Source: Arthrobacter rhizosphaerae (GTDB lineage Bacteria; Actinomycetota; Actinomycetes; Actinomycetales; Micrococcaceae). Taken from it: a stretch of 64,000 nucleotides of DNA. This document shows, one piece after another, positions 8,316 through 16,439 of this stretch. The stretch is taken from positions 62,001 through 126,000 of the forward strand of contig NZ_JALLAN010000014.1 of NCBI RefSeq assembly GCF_023062595.1. The letters are read 5' to 3'. The notes below the pieces were generated by a model. That model made no database searches. It worked only from the letters and a program-made list of their open reading frames with translations, and had not been told where the DNA came from. Numbering within the stretch: position 1 is the stretch's first letter; every line of letters starts with the position of its first letter. The translations under genes were made by a program, and so were the position numbers.

Positions 8316-9914
8316 ATGATGTCCGCCAATTCGTCCAAGGGCACCGGAGGTCAGGTGGAGCACCAAGTAGAGGAGAGTCAGCCCTCCCGCTCCGGCACAG
8401 GGAAGATCCCCGTCGAGGCTCCTCCCCGCGCCTACTGGGCCATCCTTCAGGGTCTGGTGGGCTCTCTCATGATGTTCGTCGGATCCATCGGCACAGGATG
8501 GATCGCGAACGGTTCCCCGATGATCCGCCACCCGCTGGTGATTGCCCTGCGCACCGAAGGCTGGGGGGTCACCACTGCAACCCTGCTGCTCACCCTTGGC
8601 GCCATGATGCTGATGCGCTCCTGGCTGCGCCTCGGACAGCGGTTGGGCAATTGGGGCCCGGGATCGCTGAGATCGGTAGCGTGGGCTATCGCCGTCTGGT
8701 CAGCGCCCATGCTTTTTGCCGTGCCCATCTATTCCCGCGATGTGTACGCCTACACCGGGCAAGGGCGGCTGGTCCAGGAAAACCTCAACCCCTACAACAC
8801 CGGCATCTCAGCCCTCAGTAACTGGTTTGCCCTCGGCGCTGACCCGGCGTGGGCCGAGGCAAGGACACCCTACGGCCCCTACTTCCTCTGGCTTGAAGGC
8901 CTGGTAGTGCAGATCACGGGGGCGCAGCCTGACTTCTCTGTCTTCCTGTTCCGCCTGATCGCCGTTGCTGGCGTGGTCTTGTGCATGGTCTACATCCCCA
9001 AGCTCGCCCAGCTTCACGGCATCAACGGCGGCAGGGCCTTGTGGATAGCCGTAGCCAATCCGCTCTTCCTGATCAGTTTCGTGGCCAGTGCCCACAACGA
9101 CGCCCTCATGGTGGGGCTGGCCGTAGCAGGCACCTACTTCGCAGCCACGAACCGCGGTCTTTTGGGAGTCCTGCTGGTTACTGCCTCCATTGGCATCAAA
9201 CCCATTTCCATCGTTCTCCTGCCCTTTATCGGCCTGCTGTGGGCCGGCCAGGCCGCGGGCTGGGGACGGAAGTTCTGGTACTGGTTCCTGACAGCCGCCA
9301 TCAGTTTCGGCGCCCTGGCAGTGAGTGGCCTCCCGTTCGGCCTGGGCATGGGCTGGGTTTCGGCCATTACGGATCCGACGCCGGGTTACACCGGCTATTC
9401 GCCGTCCGGCTTCCTTGGCCAGCAGGTTGAGGGTCTGGCCAATGCGTTGGGGCTCGACGGCGGAATGCTCGCATCCGGGCTGCGATCACTGCTCAAGTGG
9501 GCCGGGGTGGGCCTGGTGATCCTGTTGATGTTCAAGGGAGACCACTCCCGGCTCATCCGAAGGATGGCTCTGGGCTTCGCCGCCATCGTGGTGCTTTCGC
9601 CGATCATCCAGCCCTGGTACGTCCTGTGGTTCATCCCCCTGCTGGCAGTAACTGGCATTCGGGATGACTGGCAGATGTGGACCGTATACGTGGTCATCAC
9701 ATTCTTTGTGGTGTTCGGAGCCCAGGACCAGCTGTCAGTGTGGGGTTTTGTCGAGCTGGACTACCAGGCCTCAACCCTTGCCTTCTTCGTGGCGCTGGCG
9801 TTCGTCCTGTACCTGCTTTTCTTAGACAAAAAAACGCGCAAGCTCCTGGTAACACCGGCTGCCAAGGCGGCGCTGCTGTCCCGCCAGCGCCGCCCGGAGG
9901 ACGTTCCAAGCTAG
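8316..9914 (+). CDS. MptB-like polyprenol-phosphomannose-dependent alpha-1,6-mannosyltransferase
   Basis: A 532-residue polytopic GT-C enzyme with about 12-13 transmembrane helices. The first large extracytoplasmic loop holds the acidic catalytic-type motif (YSRDVYAYTGQGRLVQEN, then NPYNTG), as in MptA/MptB, which extend lipid-linked mannan cores of lipomannan-like glycolipids using polyprenyl-phosphomannose. The N-terminal 40 residues are cytoplasmic and Ser/Gly/Glu-rich; the C-terminus is basic. Two adjacent ATGs (8316 and 8319) are possible. It stands alone, with no other mannan gene adjacent. Confidence 0.82.
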   Translation: MMSANSSKGTGGQVEHQVEESQPSRSGTGKIPVEAPPRAYWAILQGLVGSLMMFVGSIGTGWIANGSPMIRHPLVIALRTEGWGVTTATLLLTLGAMMLMRSWLRLGQRLGNWGPGSLRSVAWAIAVWSAPMLFAVPIYSRDVYAYTGQGRLVQENLNPYNTGISALSNWFALGADPAWAEARTPYGPYFLWLEGLVVQITGAQPDFSVFLFRLIAVAGVVLCMVYIPKLAQLHGINGGRALWIAVANPLFLISFVASAHNDALMVGLAVAGTYFAATNRGLLGVLLVTASIGIKPISIVLLPFIGLLWAGQAAGWGRKFWYWFLTAAISFGALAVSGLPFGLGMGWVSAITDPTPGYTGYSPSGFLGQQVEGLANALGLDGGMLASGLRSLLKWAGVGLVILLMFKGDHSRLIRRMALGFAAIVVLSPIIQPWYVLWFIPLLAVTGIRDDWQMWTVYVVITFFVVFGAQDQLSVWGFVELDYQASTLAFFVALAFVLYLLFLDKKTRKLLVTPAAKAALLSRQRRPEDVPS

Positions 9915-10213
9915 TCCCGCAGACGTCCCGGACCGGTTTGCGTTCCGGAGGGGAAGCGGATTCCAGAGCCTGCCGCACCGTCCTTCGGTGAGCTCTGTGC
10001 CGGCCTGGGCACGGACCGAGAGGCCCTCGACCCTGGCATCCCACCGACCACCGGCTTGTAGCAGCTACACCTTCCTTGCTTTACGCTTAGGCTTCCGAGT
10101 TACAGCTCGGGAGCGTAAGCTCTTTAACCGCGCGTTCCGCCATGGAGAGTAGAGCGATGACTGCTGCCATCAGGCTCACGACCGAAGTCGCGAGCCTGCC
10201 ACCCATTGCGGGG
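9915..10213. other. Non-coding stretch, nothing recognised
   Basis: About 300 bp between the MptB-like gene and the GNAT pseudogene. Short ORFs on both strands lack Shine-Dalgarno sequences and family features. The small hairpin CCGAG/CTCGG near 10096-10112 is too weak to call a terminator. Confidence 0.4.
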
Positions 10214-10717
10214 TTACACTTCTGGCTCGCTGGTCCTGATCCAGTAGCGCCACGCGGCGCCGTTTTCGCTTTCGCGGCCCACCTCAAGGATGCCGCCCTG
10301 GCGCTCGATCGTCTTGGCAGAGGCGCGGTTGCCGGCCTCGCAGACGACCATCACCCGGTCCATGCCGAGCAGCCGCGCCTCGTCTACTACTTAACCTAGT
10401 GCCCAGGTAGCCAGCCCCTGTCCGCGGGAGGAGGGCCGGATGCCGTAGCCGATATGTCCGGCCCGTGGCGCTAGTTCGTGGTTCTGGTGCCGCAGCGCGA
10501 TTCCGCCCAGGACTCGGTCACCCTCAACGATCCACCAACAAGTACCATCTGACTCGTTGGCAAGCCTCGCCACCCAGGTCTGGAACCCGGCTGGCGAGTC
10601 GACTTCATCGGTTGCCAACAATCCGAACCCATCCTCGTGGAGTCCGGCACCCCACTCTGCATGGCACTGGAGCCATGATGCGTGCAGGCGTTCGGTGGGT
10701 GCGATCAACTCAGGCAT
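10214..10717 (-). pseudogene. GNAT-family N-acetyltransferase interrupted by one in-frame stop
   Basis: Read from ATG 10717, the frame encodes a GNAT domain (WWIVEGDRVLGGIALRH, HIGYGIRPSSRGQGLATWAL) and meets TAA at 10391-10393. In the same frame it continues without a shift (VVDEARLLGMDRVMVVC, AGNRASAKTIERQGG) to a natural stop at 10214. The total is 168 codons including the stop, a normal GNAT length. The stop falls inside the helix after the acetyl-CoA loop, so the truncated product should be inactive. A single base change (for example from CAA or GAA) explains it. Confidence 0.8.
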
Positions 10718-11717
10718 GCCGCAACGATATATCGCTCAACCAAAAGCTCCCGTTCGGCTCGGTGTAGACCTTTCGTGTCAGACCCCTCCCCCACAATGGA
10801 CACTGCTCCTTGGACTTGTACTTACGATAATGGGCTTCATTAACTTGGCTAGCGCTTTCACCGCAGATCGTCTCGCGTTCGTCGGTGCATTCATTTTCCT
10901 CATGGCTGGCGTCTGGTGCCTCTCGATGAGTCTTTTTGCCTTGATGGGTCATCCCCATTCAACCGCTGGCAGGGCTGCTTTTGTGGCGATAGGGTGGCTC
11001 GGTGCGGCCTACCCCCTGGGTGGTGGCCTTACATATCTGGGCGGCGGAGCATATATCGCCGCGGCGCCGATCGCAATGGCAGGAATAGCCCTGGCTCTCT
11101 TCTCAATCAGGAAGAGAACTGGGACGCCTTTGATTGGACGCCAGCCGCGCAGGGCAGGTGTCCCCATGGCGCCTGATGCGGAGGTGCCGGAGAATCATGG
11201 GGGCGCCTCCGGTGGGCACCATGATGAGTCCGCTACCGCTAGTGATTGGGGAATTTTTTTGAAACTCTTGATGCGTAAGACAGCTACTGCAGGCGCTGTG
11301 CTGGCTTTGGGTGCCGGTGCATTCCTGACGGGGGCGCCGGCGGCCAGTGCCTCGGGCTCGGGGACGGCGTGTCCATCAGGACGGGTGTGCTTCTATTTCA
11401 ATTCGGATTTCCAGGGTGCACGGGCAGACTACGCCTATAGTGACGCCGGCATGGGGAATGAGTTGTTCACCGACGGCCCGGCTGGGCGGAACGGATGGGG
11501 TGTCCAGGTGAACAACAACGCCGCCTCGGTGATCAATAACACCGGCCACCCCGTTGTCTTGCACAGGGCCGCCAACTGCGACTACACGAGCATTGTGGAA
11601 GCCGTGCCAAACGGCGGGCGCGCCAACTTGTCTGTCTGGAACGCCCAAAACGATGTCTCTTCAATCCTGATCGGAAATGGGTCGGACTGCATCTCGCGGG
11701 ACCAGTCCTGGGCTTAG
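10716..11717 (+). CDS. Four-TM membrane ORF open in frame into the I36 gene
   Basis: From ATG 10716 the frame encodes about four hydrophobic helices in the first 140 residues (TLLLGLVLTIMGFINLA, FVGAFIFLMAGVWCL, AAFVAIGWLGAAYPLG, AAPIAMAGIALALF). A charged tail follows and there is no stop before the I36 signal peptide, so a 333-residue fusion is formally possible. I do not recognise the membrane part. Codon use is looser and less GC-rich at third positions than in neighbours, which suggests transfer or decay. More likely an original stop was lost and the I36 gene is translated from its own start. ATG 10830 is an alternative start. Confidence 0.4.
   Translation: MPQRYIAQPKAPVRLGVDLSCQTPPPQWTLLLGLVLTIMGFINLASAFTADRLAFVGAFIFLMAGVWCLSMSLFALMGHPHSTAGRAAFVAIGWLGAAYPLGGGLTYLGGGAYIAAAPIAMAGIALALFSIRKRTGTPLIGRQPRRAGVPMAPDAEVPENHGGASGGHHDESATASDWGIFLKLLMRKTATAGAVLALGAGAFLTGAPAASASGSGTACPSGRVCFYFNSDFQGARADYAYSDAGMGNELFTDGPAGRNGWGVQVNNNAASVINNTGHPVVLHRAANCDYTSIVEAVPNGGRANLSVWNAQNDVSSILIGNGSDCISRDQSWA
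11259..11717 (+). CDS. Secreted peptidase-inhibitor I36-like (crystallin-fold) protein
   Basis: A 152-residue exported protein. A TTG at 11259 (preceded by GGGGA at 6-base spacing) or ATG 11271 starts a clear signal peptide (RKTATAGAVLALGAGAFL, cleavage near APAASA). The mature part has the I36 signature (CPSGRVCFYFNSDFQG, ASVINNTGHPVVLH) and four cysteines, consistent with two disulfides in a beta/gamma-crystallin-like fold. Family members inhibit metallopeptidases or bind cell-surface targets. The target is unknown. It is in frame with the membrane ORF upstream. Confidence 0.72.
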   Translation: MKLLMRKTATAGAVLALGAGAFLTGAPAASASGSGTACPSGRVCFYFNSDFQGARADYAYSDAGMGNELFTDGPAGRNGWGVQVNNNAASVINNTGHPVVLHRAANCDYTSIVEAVPNGGRANLSVWNAQNDVSSILIGNGSDCISRDQSWA

Positions 11718-12077
11718 CCCTGCAGTAAGCGGGCGGGTTGTGGCCCTGCCGCGCTCTTGAGGGGCAAGGCCACTCCCGTTGGTCCACCCAGTATGGGGTA
11801 TTCGCTTGGAGGCAAGGGCTCCCTGAAGGAAACGCAGCTCAGCTTCTCAGCCAAAGGCAACCGCTTCATCGTGAGGTGGGGTGGGAAGGAAGCCGGAGGA
11901 AAAACCCTGCACAGAGGGACACTAACCCCATGGAAGGCATAGCGGCCTGGCTATGAACTACACCTCGTGTCGCTACCGAGTGAGCGCGGGGGCGACTGTG
12001 CCACTTCCTTGGATCTGGGACGTCTCGTGGAGTGGGATTCTGGCAGCGATTCCGCCCTGGACCTGGGATCGGTCGTA
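11718..12077. other. Non-coding stretch, nothing recognised
   Basis: About 360 bp between the I36 gene and the first hypothetical gene. Two overlapping plus-strand ORFs of 60-72 codons (11738-11956) lack ribosome-binding sites and family features. The rest is antisense shadow of the minus-strand gene. Confidence 0.4.
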
Positions 12078-12401
12078 TCAGCCATCTTCCACAATGTCGT
12101 TAACTCTTCCCTCTCCCACAATTCGTCCGTCGTACCAGATTTGGAAAGGAACACCCCTGGAGGCATAGAGCCTCGACAGATCTGACCAGAAGGTGAGCTT
12201 TCCTTCCGCCATCAAGGCCGGTCGAACGTTCTCGCCGACCAGGTCAAGAAAGGCACCGAGCTGAACTGAGTCTTCCTCAGCGTCAGTGAGGGGAGGGAAA
12301 ATCATGATCAAGGAGCGTGTTGGGCTGGTCATTTCCGCCGTCAGACCGTTGTTGTCTGTCGGGTAGAAGCGGAATTGCGCGGAAACGGTATGTGGGCTCA
12401 T
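12078..12401 (-). CDS. Hypothetical protein, possible beta-barrel
   Basis: A 107-residue protein not matched to a family with certainty. The pattern of alternating hydrophobic strands and the C-terminal GVPFQIWYDGRIVGEGRV loosely resembles the third-domain beta-barrel of elongation factor Tu. ATG 12401 is preferred; the frame also allows a TTG at 12440. No strong Shine-Dalgarno is visible. It follows another small hypothetical gene in the same direction, 64 bp away, and both may form one unit. Confidence 0.5.
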   Translation of the reverse strand: MSPHTVSAQFRFYPTDNNGLTAEMTSPTRSLIMIFPPLTDAEEDSVQLGAFLDLVGENVRPALMAEGKLTFWSDLSRLYASRGVPFQIWYDGRIVGEGRVNDIVEDG

Positions 12402-12465
12402 TGGCCTGTCTGTCCTATCCACACTGGAAACGGATGCCAACTCGGACGGGACTCCCCGGCGCCAG

Positions 12466-12783
12466 TTAGGATCGCACGTTGTCTACGTTCACGTAGTAGA
12501 CGCGCAGCCGCAGATCTGCCGTGCTCTTGAAGGTGTACTGCTCATGGTCGCGGAGGAGCTCCTCCGCTGTACCAGGATCAACAAATTCCGGTTCCTGCGA
12601 CCAGTGACCGGCCGAAATCTGGATCCGCCCCTCTCGTAGGAGCTCGATCAACGCAGTGCTGATGTCCTCGACGGAAGCGCCTTCACTGAGAACCTCCGGG
12701 TCTGTTGCTGCTTCCGGCAACGGAATATCATCCTCAAGCCCGAGATCCAGAAGAGCCTGCCGAAGATTCGTCGGATCCATCAT
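12466..12783 (-). CDS. Hypothetical acidic protein
   Basis: A 105-residue acidic protein without a recognised domain. It is mostly helical at the N-terminus (DPTNLRQALLDLGLEDDIPL, SVEDISTALIELLREG) and ends in a strand-like segment (DLRLRVYYVNVDNV). Double ATG at 12783/12780 is chosen as the start; a GTG at 12858 would add an Arg/Ser-rich stretch that looks non-coding. Its size and pairing with the next small gene recall immunity or antitoxin proteins, but no toxin is present, so this stays a guess. Confidence 0.45.
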   Translation of the reverse strand: MMDPTNLRQALLDLGLEDDIPLPEAATDPEVLSEGASVEDISTALIELLREGRIQISAGHWSQEPEFVDPGTAEELLRDHEQYTFKSTADLRLRVYYVNVDNVRS

Positions 12784-12930
12784 GGGACTAGGGGAACGCG
12801 CACGCCGGCAACTGGTGACATGGCCAAAGCCTATTACCCGCGCTCCCGTCTGTTCCACATCCTTGGTACCGGGACATCCCAGGTGGGACGCCCCGGAGTG
12901 GACTGCTCCCGAGTTGCACCCGGGTGAAGC

Positions 12931-13380
12931 CTAGGCTTTTTCGGTTTCCGGAGAACCCAGGACAGCACCGCAACCGAACACGATGGTATAGCCGTCGGGA
13001 TCGCGAACGTAGACGTTCTTGAAGGTCATTCCATCGTTGTGGGTTTGCTCAATGGGGCCAAGCGCTATCTCGGCACCATGGTCGTGAAGTTCTTGGACAA
13101 AAGTCTCGAACTCCTCGAAGTTGATTAAGGCGAACGTGTCCCAGCCATGATCGGGTCCCTGCCAATCGGTTGGATAGGTGTCCCGCTTGGCGGCAGTCGG
13201 ATTCGGTCGTACCTGCGACGGGTCCTGTGCCTGTTGGAGGATGAGCTGCAATCCCCCGCGCAGCGCGTGTCCCCAGCCATCGACCTCGCAACCGAGGATA
13301 TCGCGGTAGAAAGCCTTCGACTGTTCCAGGTTGGTGACCAGTCGTACCTGGCGAGCCTCATCAATCGTCGTCCTCGGCAT
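12931..13380 (-). CDS. VOC-family protein
   Basis: A 149-residue VOC domain with two beta-alpha-beta-beta-beta halves (VRLVTNLEQSKAFYRDILG; FVQELHDHGAEIALGP; VYVRDPDGYTIVFG). The terminal RDPDGY motif is typical of the glyoxalase/dioxygenase superfamily. The first metal-ligand position is a Val in RLVTN rather than His, so it may not be a metal enzyme. AAAGGA lies seven bases upstream of ATG 13380. Sporulation- and resistance-associated VOC proteins share this size; the function is unknown. Confidence 0.78.
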   Translation of the reverse strand: MPRTTIDEARQVRLVTNLEQSKAFYRDILGCEVDGWGHALRGGLQLILQQAQDPSQVRPNPTAAKRDTYPTDWQGPDHGWDTFALINFEEFETFVQELHDHGAEIALGPIEQTHNDGMTFKNVYVRDPDGYTIVFGCGAVLGSPETEKA

Positions 13381-13541
13381 GCTTGTGTCCTTTCATGGAA
13401 GCCAGTGCCCTAATGCAACCATTCTTTGCACGGGTGGGCAATCGTTTTCCCTAAAAGATTGCTGGTCAGCTGCGATAAGTACGCAGCAGGGCTCGGTGCC
13501 GTTCTGGCCGTTCCAGTGGACAGGATCAAGTAGCAACAAAA

Positions 13542-14346
13542 TCATTCGGCAGCGGATCGCCAACTCTCGCTTCGAACGTGCGTCCCACATCCTTGGACAT
13601 GGGACACTCTCTGCGGATACCTCTCCCAGGATCGTGACGGATCAATCGGCAGCGATATTTGTCTCAGGTTCGGCCCATTCAAGTGCCGCGACCAGATGTC
13701 CTTCGTCGGGAAGGGCTTTTTGTTCAGCCGGGGAAAATTGTCGTAGGTGTACGCCGCCACCGCTATGGGCCAAGTGGATCGCCCCAGGCTGTACCTGACG
13801 CTGCGGTCGTTCTTGGTGCCGCAGATCAGGATGCCGATGGTTTCGTTGTGGTGCTCGCGTCGGAGCATGTCATCTACAAGCGCGACATAGAAGTTGAGTT
13901 TTCCGGCCCATTCGGGCTGAAACTTTCCAGTCTTGAGCTCTACAACGACGTACCGGGACTGGTCAATGTTGAAAAAAAGCATGTCGACATAAAAGTCGTC
14001 GCCGTCGACGTCGAAGTGCACCTGCCGGCCGACGAAGGAGAAGCCCGGACCGAGTTCACGCAGCGTTTCGGTGATTCTGCTAGTCAGGGCGTTCTCCAGG
14101 TCGCACTCAGCCACTTCGCCGGACAGGCCCAGGAACTCAAAGTTGTAGGGGTCTTTGGCGACTTGCTATGCAAAATCCGAGTCTGGTCCAACAAGCCGTT
14201 GGACAAAGTTCGACGGTGCCGCCCCGGTGCGCTCCAGCGTTTTGTTCATGATCATGTTCAGCAGAACATTTCGGGACCAGCCATTCGACGGCGGCAGTTG
14301 CGTACCATGCTCGATCATCAGGGCGGTCGAGCTTATCCAGCCTCAC
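13542..14346 (-). pseudogene. Broken DUF1016 (YhcG-like) PDDEXK nuclease gene
   Basis: The C-terminal nuclease domain is intact from about 14160 down (DPYNFEFLGLSGEVAE, FYVDMLFFNI, VVVELKTGKFQPEWAGK with the ExK of the PDDEXK core). In the same frame TAG at 14166-14168 separates it from SNGWSRNVLLNMIMN and APSNFVQRLVGPDSDFA. Near 14283 a further frame change leads to RLDKLDRPDDRAWYATAAVE. These pieces match, in order, the DUF1016 N-terminal domain. The gene therefore carries at least one frameshift and one stop, and most of its N-terminus is missing. A 190-residue remnant could still be made from GTG or ATG starts near 14114. Confidence 0.82.
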
Positions 14347-14851
14347 CGCCTCTGAACGTGTGATTGTCCCCTTTTGAGCTCGCCGGCCCGGCGGTGTTGC
14401 TTAACTCCGCTGCGAGTTTCCGGGATTCCAGGTTGGTCACCTGCAGCAACGTCCTCTCCCACCGGGCAACACATCGGCTCCAACCACCCAGATACCGCAC
14501 CATCGAACCTCTGCCCTCCGTGCAAGGAACCACCCACGTCCAACGAAACAGCCGTAAACGCAAAACCCGCCCCGACACCGCCGGCCGTGCATTTGTCTAG
14601 CGAAATGCGCTCCAAAACATTCATGCTTCCTGAGCCGCCGTTCGACTAATTGCTTCGTGCAGTACCGAAATGAAACCTCGATCGCCTGCGGCGGTGCGCG
14701 GCTCAAAGCACCGCTCCCTCCAGGTGCGTCTCAATACCGAAGATCCTTCTGGTCGAAGAACTTCCTGCGCTACTCAGTGGGTGTGATGCCGATCGTTCGC
14801 AAGAAGTGAACCGTAGGAGAGGAGCTGCGGCGAAACCAGACTCAGAGGACA
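14347..14851. other. Non-coding or degraded stretch
   Basis: About 500 bp without a supportable gene. Several 60-90 codon ORFs overlap on both strands, with no ribosome-binding sites or family motifs. Its position between a broken nuclease gene and gene scraps suggests degraded coding sequence. Confidence 0.4.
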
Positions 14852-14947
14852 GTCGACAAGGTCCACGAGGCACTCAAGCATCTGGAAGCTGCACACCACT
14901 TCGGCAAGATCGTAATAACAATGCCACATTCCCCGCCGTTGGAGTGA
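14852..14947 (+). pseudogene. C-terminal scrap of a zinc-type alcohol dehydrogenase/quinone oxidoreductase
   Basis: A 31-residue reading frame plus stop encodes VDKVHEALKHLEAAHHFGKI and VITM, which matches the usual end of medium-chain NAD(P)-dependent oxidoreductases (V-EA-HLE---GKIV-TM). There is no start codon or upstream domain in frame, so this is a remnant of a lost gene. Confidence 0.6.
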
Positions 14948-14956
14948 CTCTTCCCG

Positions 14957-15135
14957 GGGACCGAGTTCTGGTCCAGGGAGTATCGGACATGCTGATGGGC
15001 GCTGCCGGAGCTGTTGGCGGGCGTTTCTCCGGCCTGGTCATGAGTTGGATCGGCTATCAGGGACTTAACCTCGTCGCCGTGTCCATTGCCTCCTTGGTGG
15101 TGGCCGTAATGTTGGCTTCGAAAATCCGCAGCTGA
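14957..15135 (+). pseudogene. C-terminal scrap of an MFS transporter
   Basis: The last 58 residues of a 109-codon ORF read RVLVQGVSDMLMGAAGAVGG, SGLVMSWIGYQGLNLVAVSI and a final helix, which is the ending of a 12-TM MFS permease. The preceding residues are not transporter-like and overlap the oxidoreductase scrap in another frame. The gene has therefore lost about 85 percent of its length. Confidence 0.6.
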
Positions 15136-15540
15136 GGATACCCGCCCTAGGACTCGCATCGCACTTATCGATGCGCCTTATCCCGCTATTCGACCTGTTG
15201 CTTTTGGTCGACAGCTGTCAATCTGTCGATGCTCACGTCCGCGGCGGGGCAAGACTTCAGCGCAGACTCCGCAAGTTCCTGACTGAAGCTGTGCGTCAGC
15301 CAGGGCGTGGAAGCTCAGGCATTTTAGATTCTTCAGGTGATTGCAGGATATGGTGAGCCAATGATTATCAGTGCAAACCATGGTGGCCTTGTCTAGACCG
15401 GCCTGAGCCGTTGAAGGTCGATGTCGCAGATCCTGTGATTAGACATCCCTGGACTCGTTCAGGTCGGAGCGCTCCTTAATGCTCTCTTTACATGGAAAAA
15501 TCACGGTACTTCGCCGCGCGCCCACTGATAAGGAACAATC
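15136..15540. other. Non-coding stretch, nothing recognised
   Basis: About 400 bp of mixed composition with no convincing ORF on either strand. The TipAS-domain gene follows; no MerR HTH segment is found here that could have been its lost N-terminus. Confidence 0.4.
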
Positions 15541-15927
15541 ATGACTATCGATTCACTCAGCTCCTCCTATCTCAACGAATGCCGAAATGCGTTGAAAGAG
15601 GAACAGACACGAAGCCTTGCTGCCACCAACCACTGGGAAGACGTGGATCGACCCCTAGTCCACGCGGACTGGGATGCGCTATATAAGCAGATAGGCCCGC
15701 TCGTTGAGAGCGCAGACCCCACCAGCAAGCAGATACAAACCCTCATCGCCGCGCACTATGACATCGCCTGCAGATTCTACGTTCCAACTGCGCGCGCCTA
15801 CGTGGGCATGGCACTCAACTATCGCGAGGACGCCGACATGGCATCCTTCCACAATGCCTACCACCCGAACATGGTGCCATTCCTCGCCGATGCGATGTGC
15901 TCCTACGCGCACAACAACTTGAGCTAA
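15541..15927 (+). CDS. Stand-alone TipAS-domain protein
   Basis: A 128-residue protein with the TipAS fold signature: LVHADWDALYKQIGPLV, LIAAHYDIACRFYVPTARAY, and FLADAMCSYAHNNLS. In TipA this domain binds thiopeptide antibiotics behind a MerR DNA-binding half; alone it acts as a drug-sequestering resistance protein in several bacteria. No HTH is encoded upstream. AAGGA lies seven bases before ATG 15541, and a strong terminator hairpin follows. It looks intact although it sits among gene relics. Confidence 0.75.
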   Translation: MTIDSLSSSYLNECRNALKEEQTRSLAATNHWEDVDRPLVHADWDALYKQIGPLVESADPTSKQIQTLIAAHYDIACRFYVPTARAYVGMALNYREDADMASFHNAYHPNMVPFLADAMCSYAHNNLS

Positions 15928-15983
15928 CCCAATCGGTCTAGGCTCAATACCATGAAGACGGTATGAGCCTGGACCCATATATA

Positions 15984-16015
15984 AGGCCGGTCAGCGACAA
16001 CCTGCTGACCGGCCT
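15984..16015 (+). terminator. Hairpin terminator after the TipAS gene
   Basis: A perfect 12-bp stem (AGGCCGGTCAGC / GCTGACCGGCCT) with an 8-base loop, 57 bp after the stop codon. No long U-tract follows, as is common in high-GC actinobacteria. Confidence 0.7.
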
Positions 16016-16178
16016 CGCTCCAACATTCCGGCCCATGAGCAGGTCAGATTGATCAGTGACAGCATCGGGCCGCGAGTAACGGACAAGGACTAGGGACTGC
16101 CCCCGGTTTTGTTGACTCCTTGACCTAGCGAGCTTGTGCTCGTGGAAGGATGTTGACCATGGCCAATGGCTGTGAGGG
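16016..16178. other. Non-coding spacer before the recombinase relict
   Basis: No gene. It contains CCCCCGGTTTTGTTGACTCC near 16100-16120, which is reminiscent of insertion-sequence ends, but I find no matching partner repeat or transposase, so no IS is called. Confidence 0.3.
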
Positions 16179-16439
16179 GGGTACCCGGGAGTTTCCACTA
16201 CCGAATAGAACTTCGATCTGCAGCTAACTGCGCTTAAGGCAACCTGTACTGCCAGGGTCTTTGCCGATAACGGCGTCAGCGGGTCCACCATCGAACGCCA
16301 ACTCTCCAAGGCCATAGAAAGGTTAGAGCCCGGTGACGTACTGACCGTCTGGAAGCTCGACCGCTTGGGACGCAACACCAGGCATGTCCTCGTGGAGAAC
16401 ATCAGGGGTCAAGGAGCGGGTTTCCGCTCACTCACGGAG
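16179..16439 (+). pseudogene. Serine recombinase (resolvase/invertase) relict
   Basis: In one frame the sequence reads GYPGVSTTE, TAG (16206-16208), NFDLQLTALKATCTARVFAD, NGVSGSTIERQLSKAIERLE, PGDVLTVWKLDRLGRNTRHV and GQGAGFRSLTE. This is the N-terminal catalytic domain of a Tn3/Pin-type resolvase. The conserved GYARVST is changed to GYPGVST and a Gln codon has become TAG. The domain stops abruptly after FRSLTE, and the HTH half is gone. The break coincides with the 3' end of the minus-strand glycosyltransferase gene, whose last four codons lie inside the relict. Confidence 0.85.

Noticed and set aside
11738..11956. Two overlapping small ORFs after the I36 gene
   Set aside because: They have no ribosome-binding site, no conserved features and no plausible start context.
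16100..16120. IS-end-like sequence with CCCCCGGTTTTGTTGACTCC
   Set aside because: No second terminal repeat, target duplication or transposase could be found in the window.
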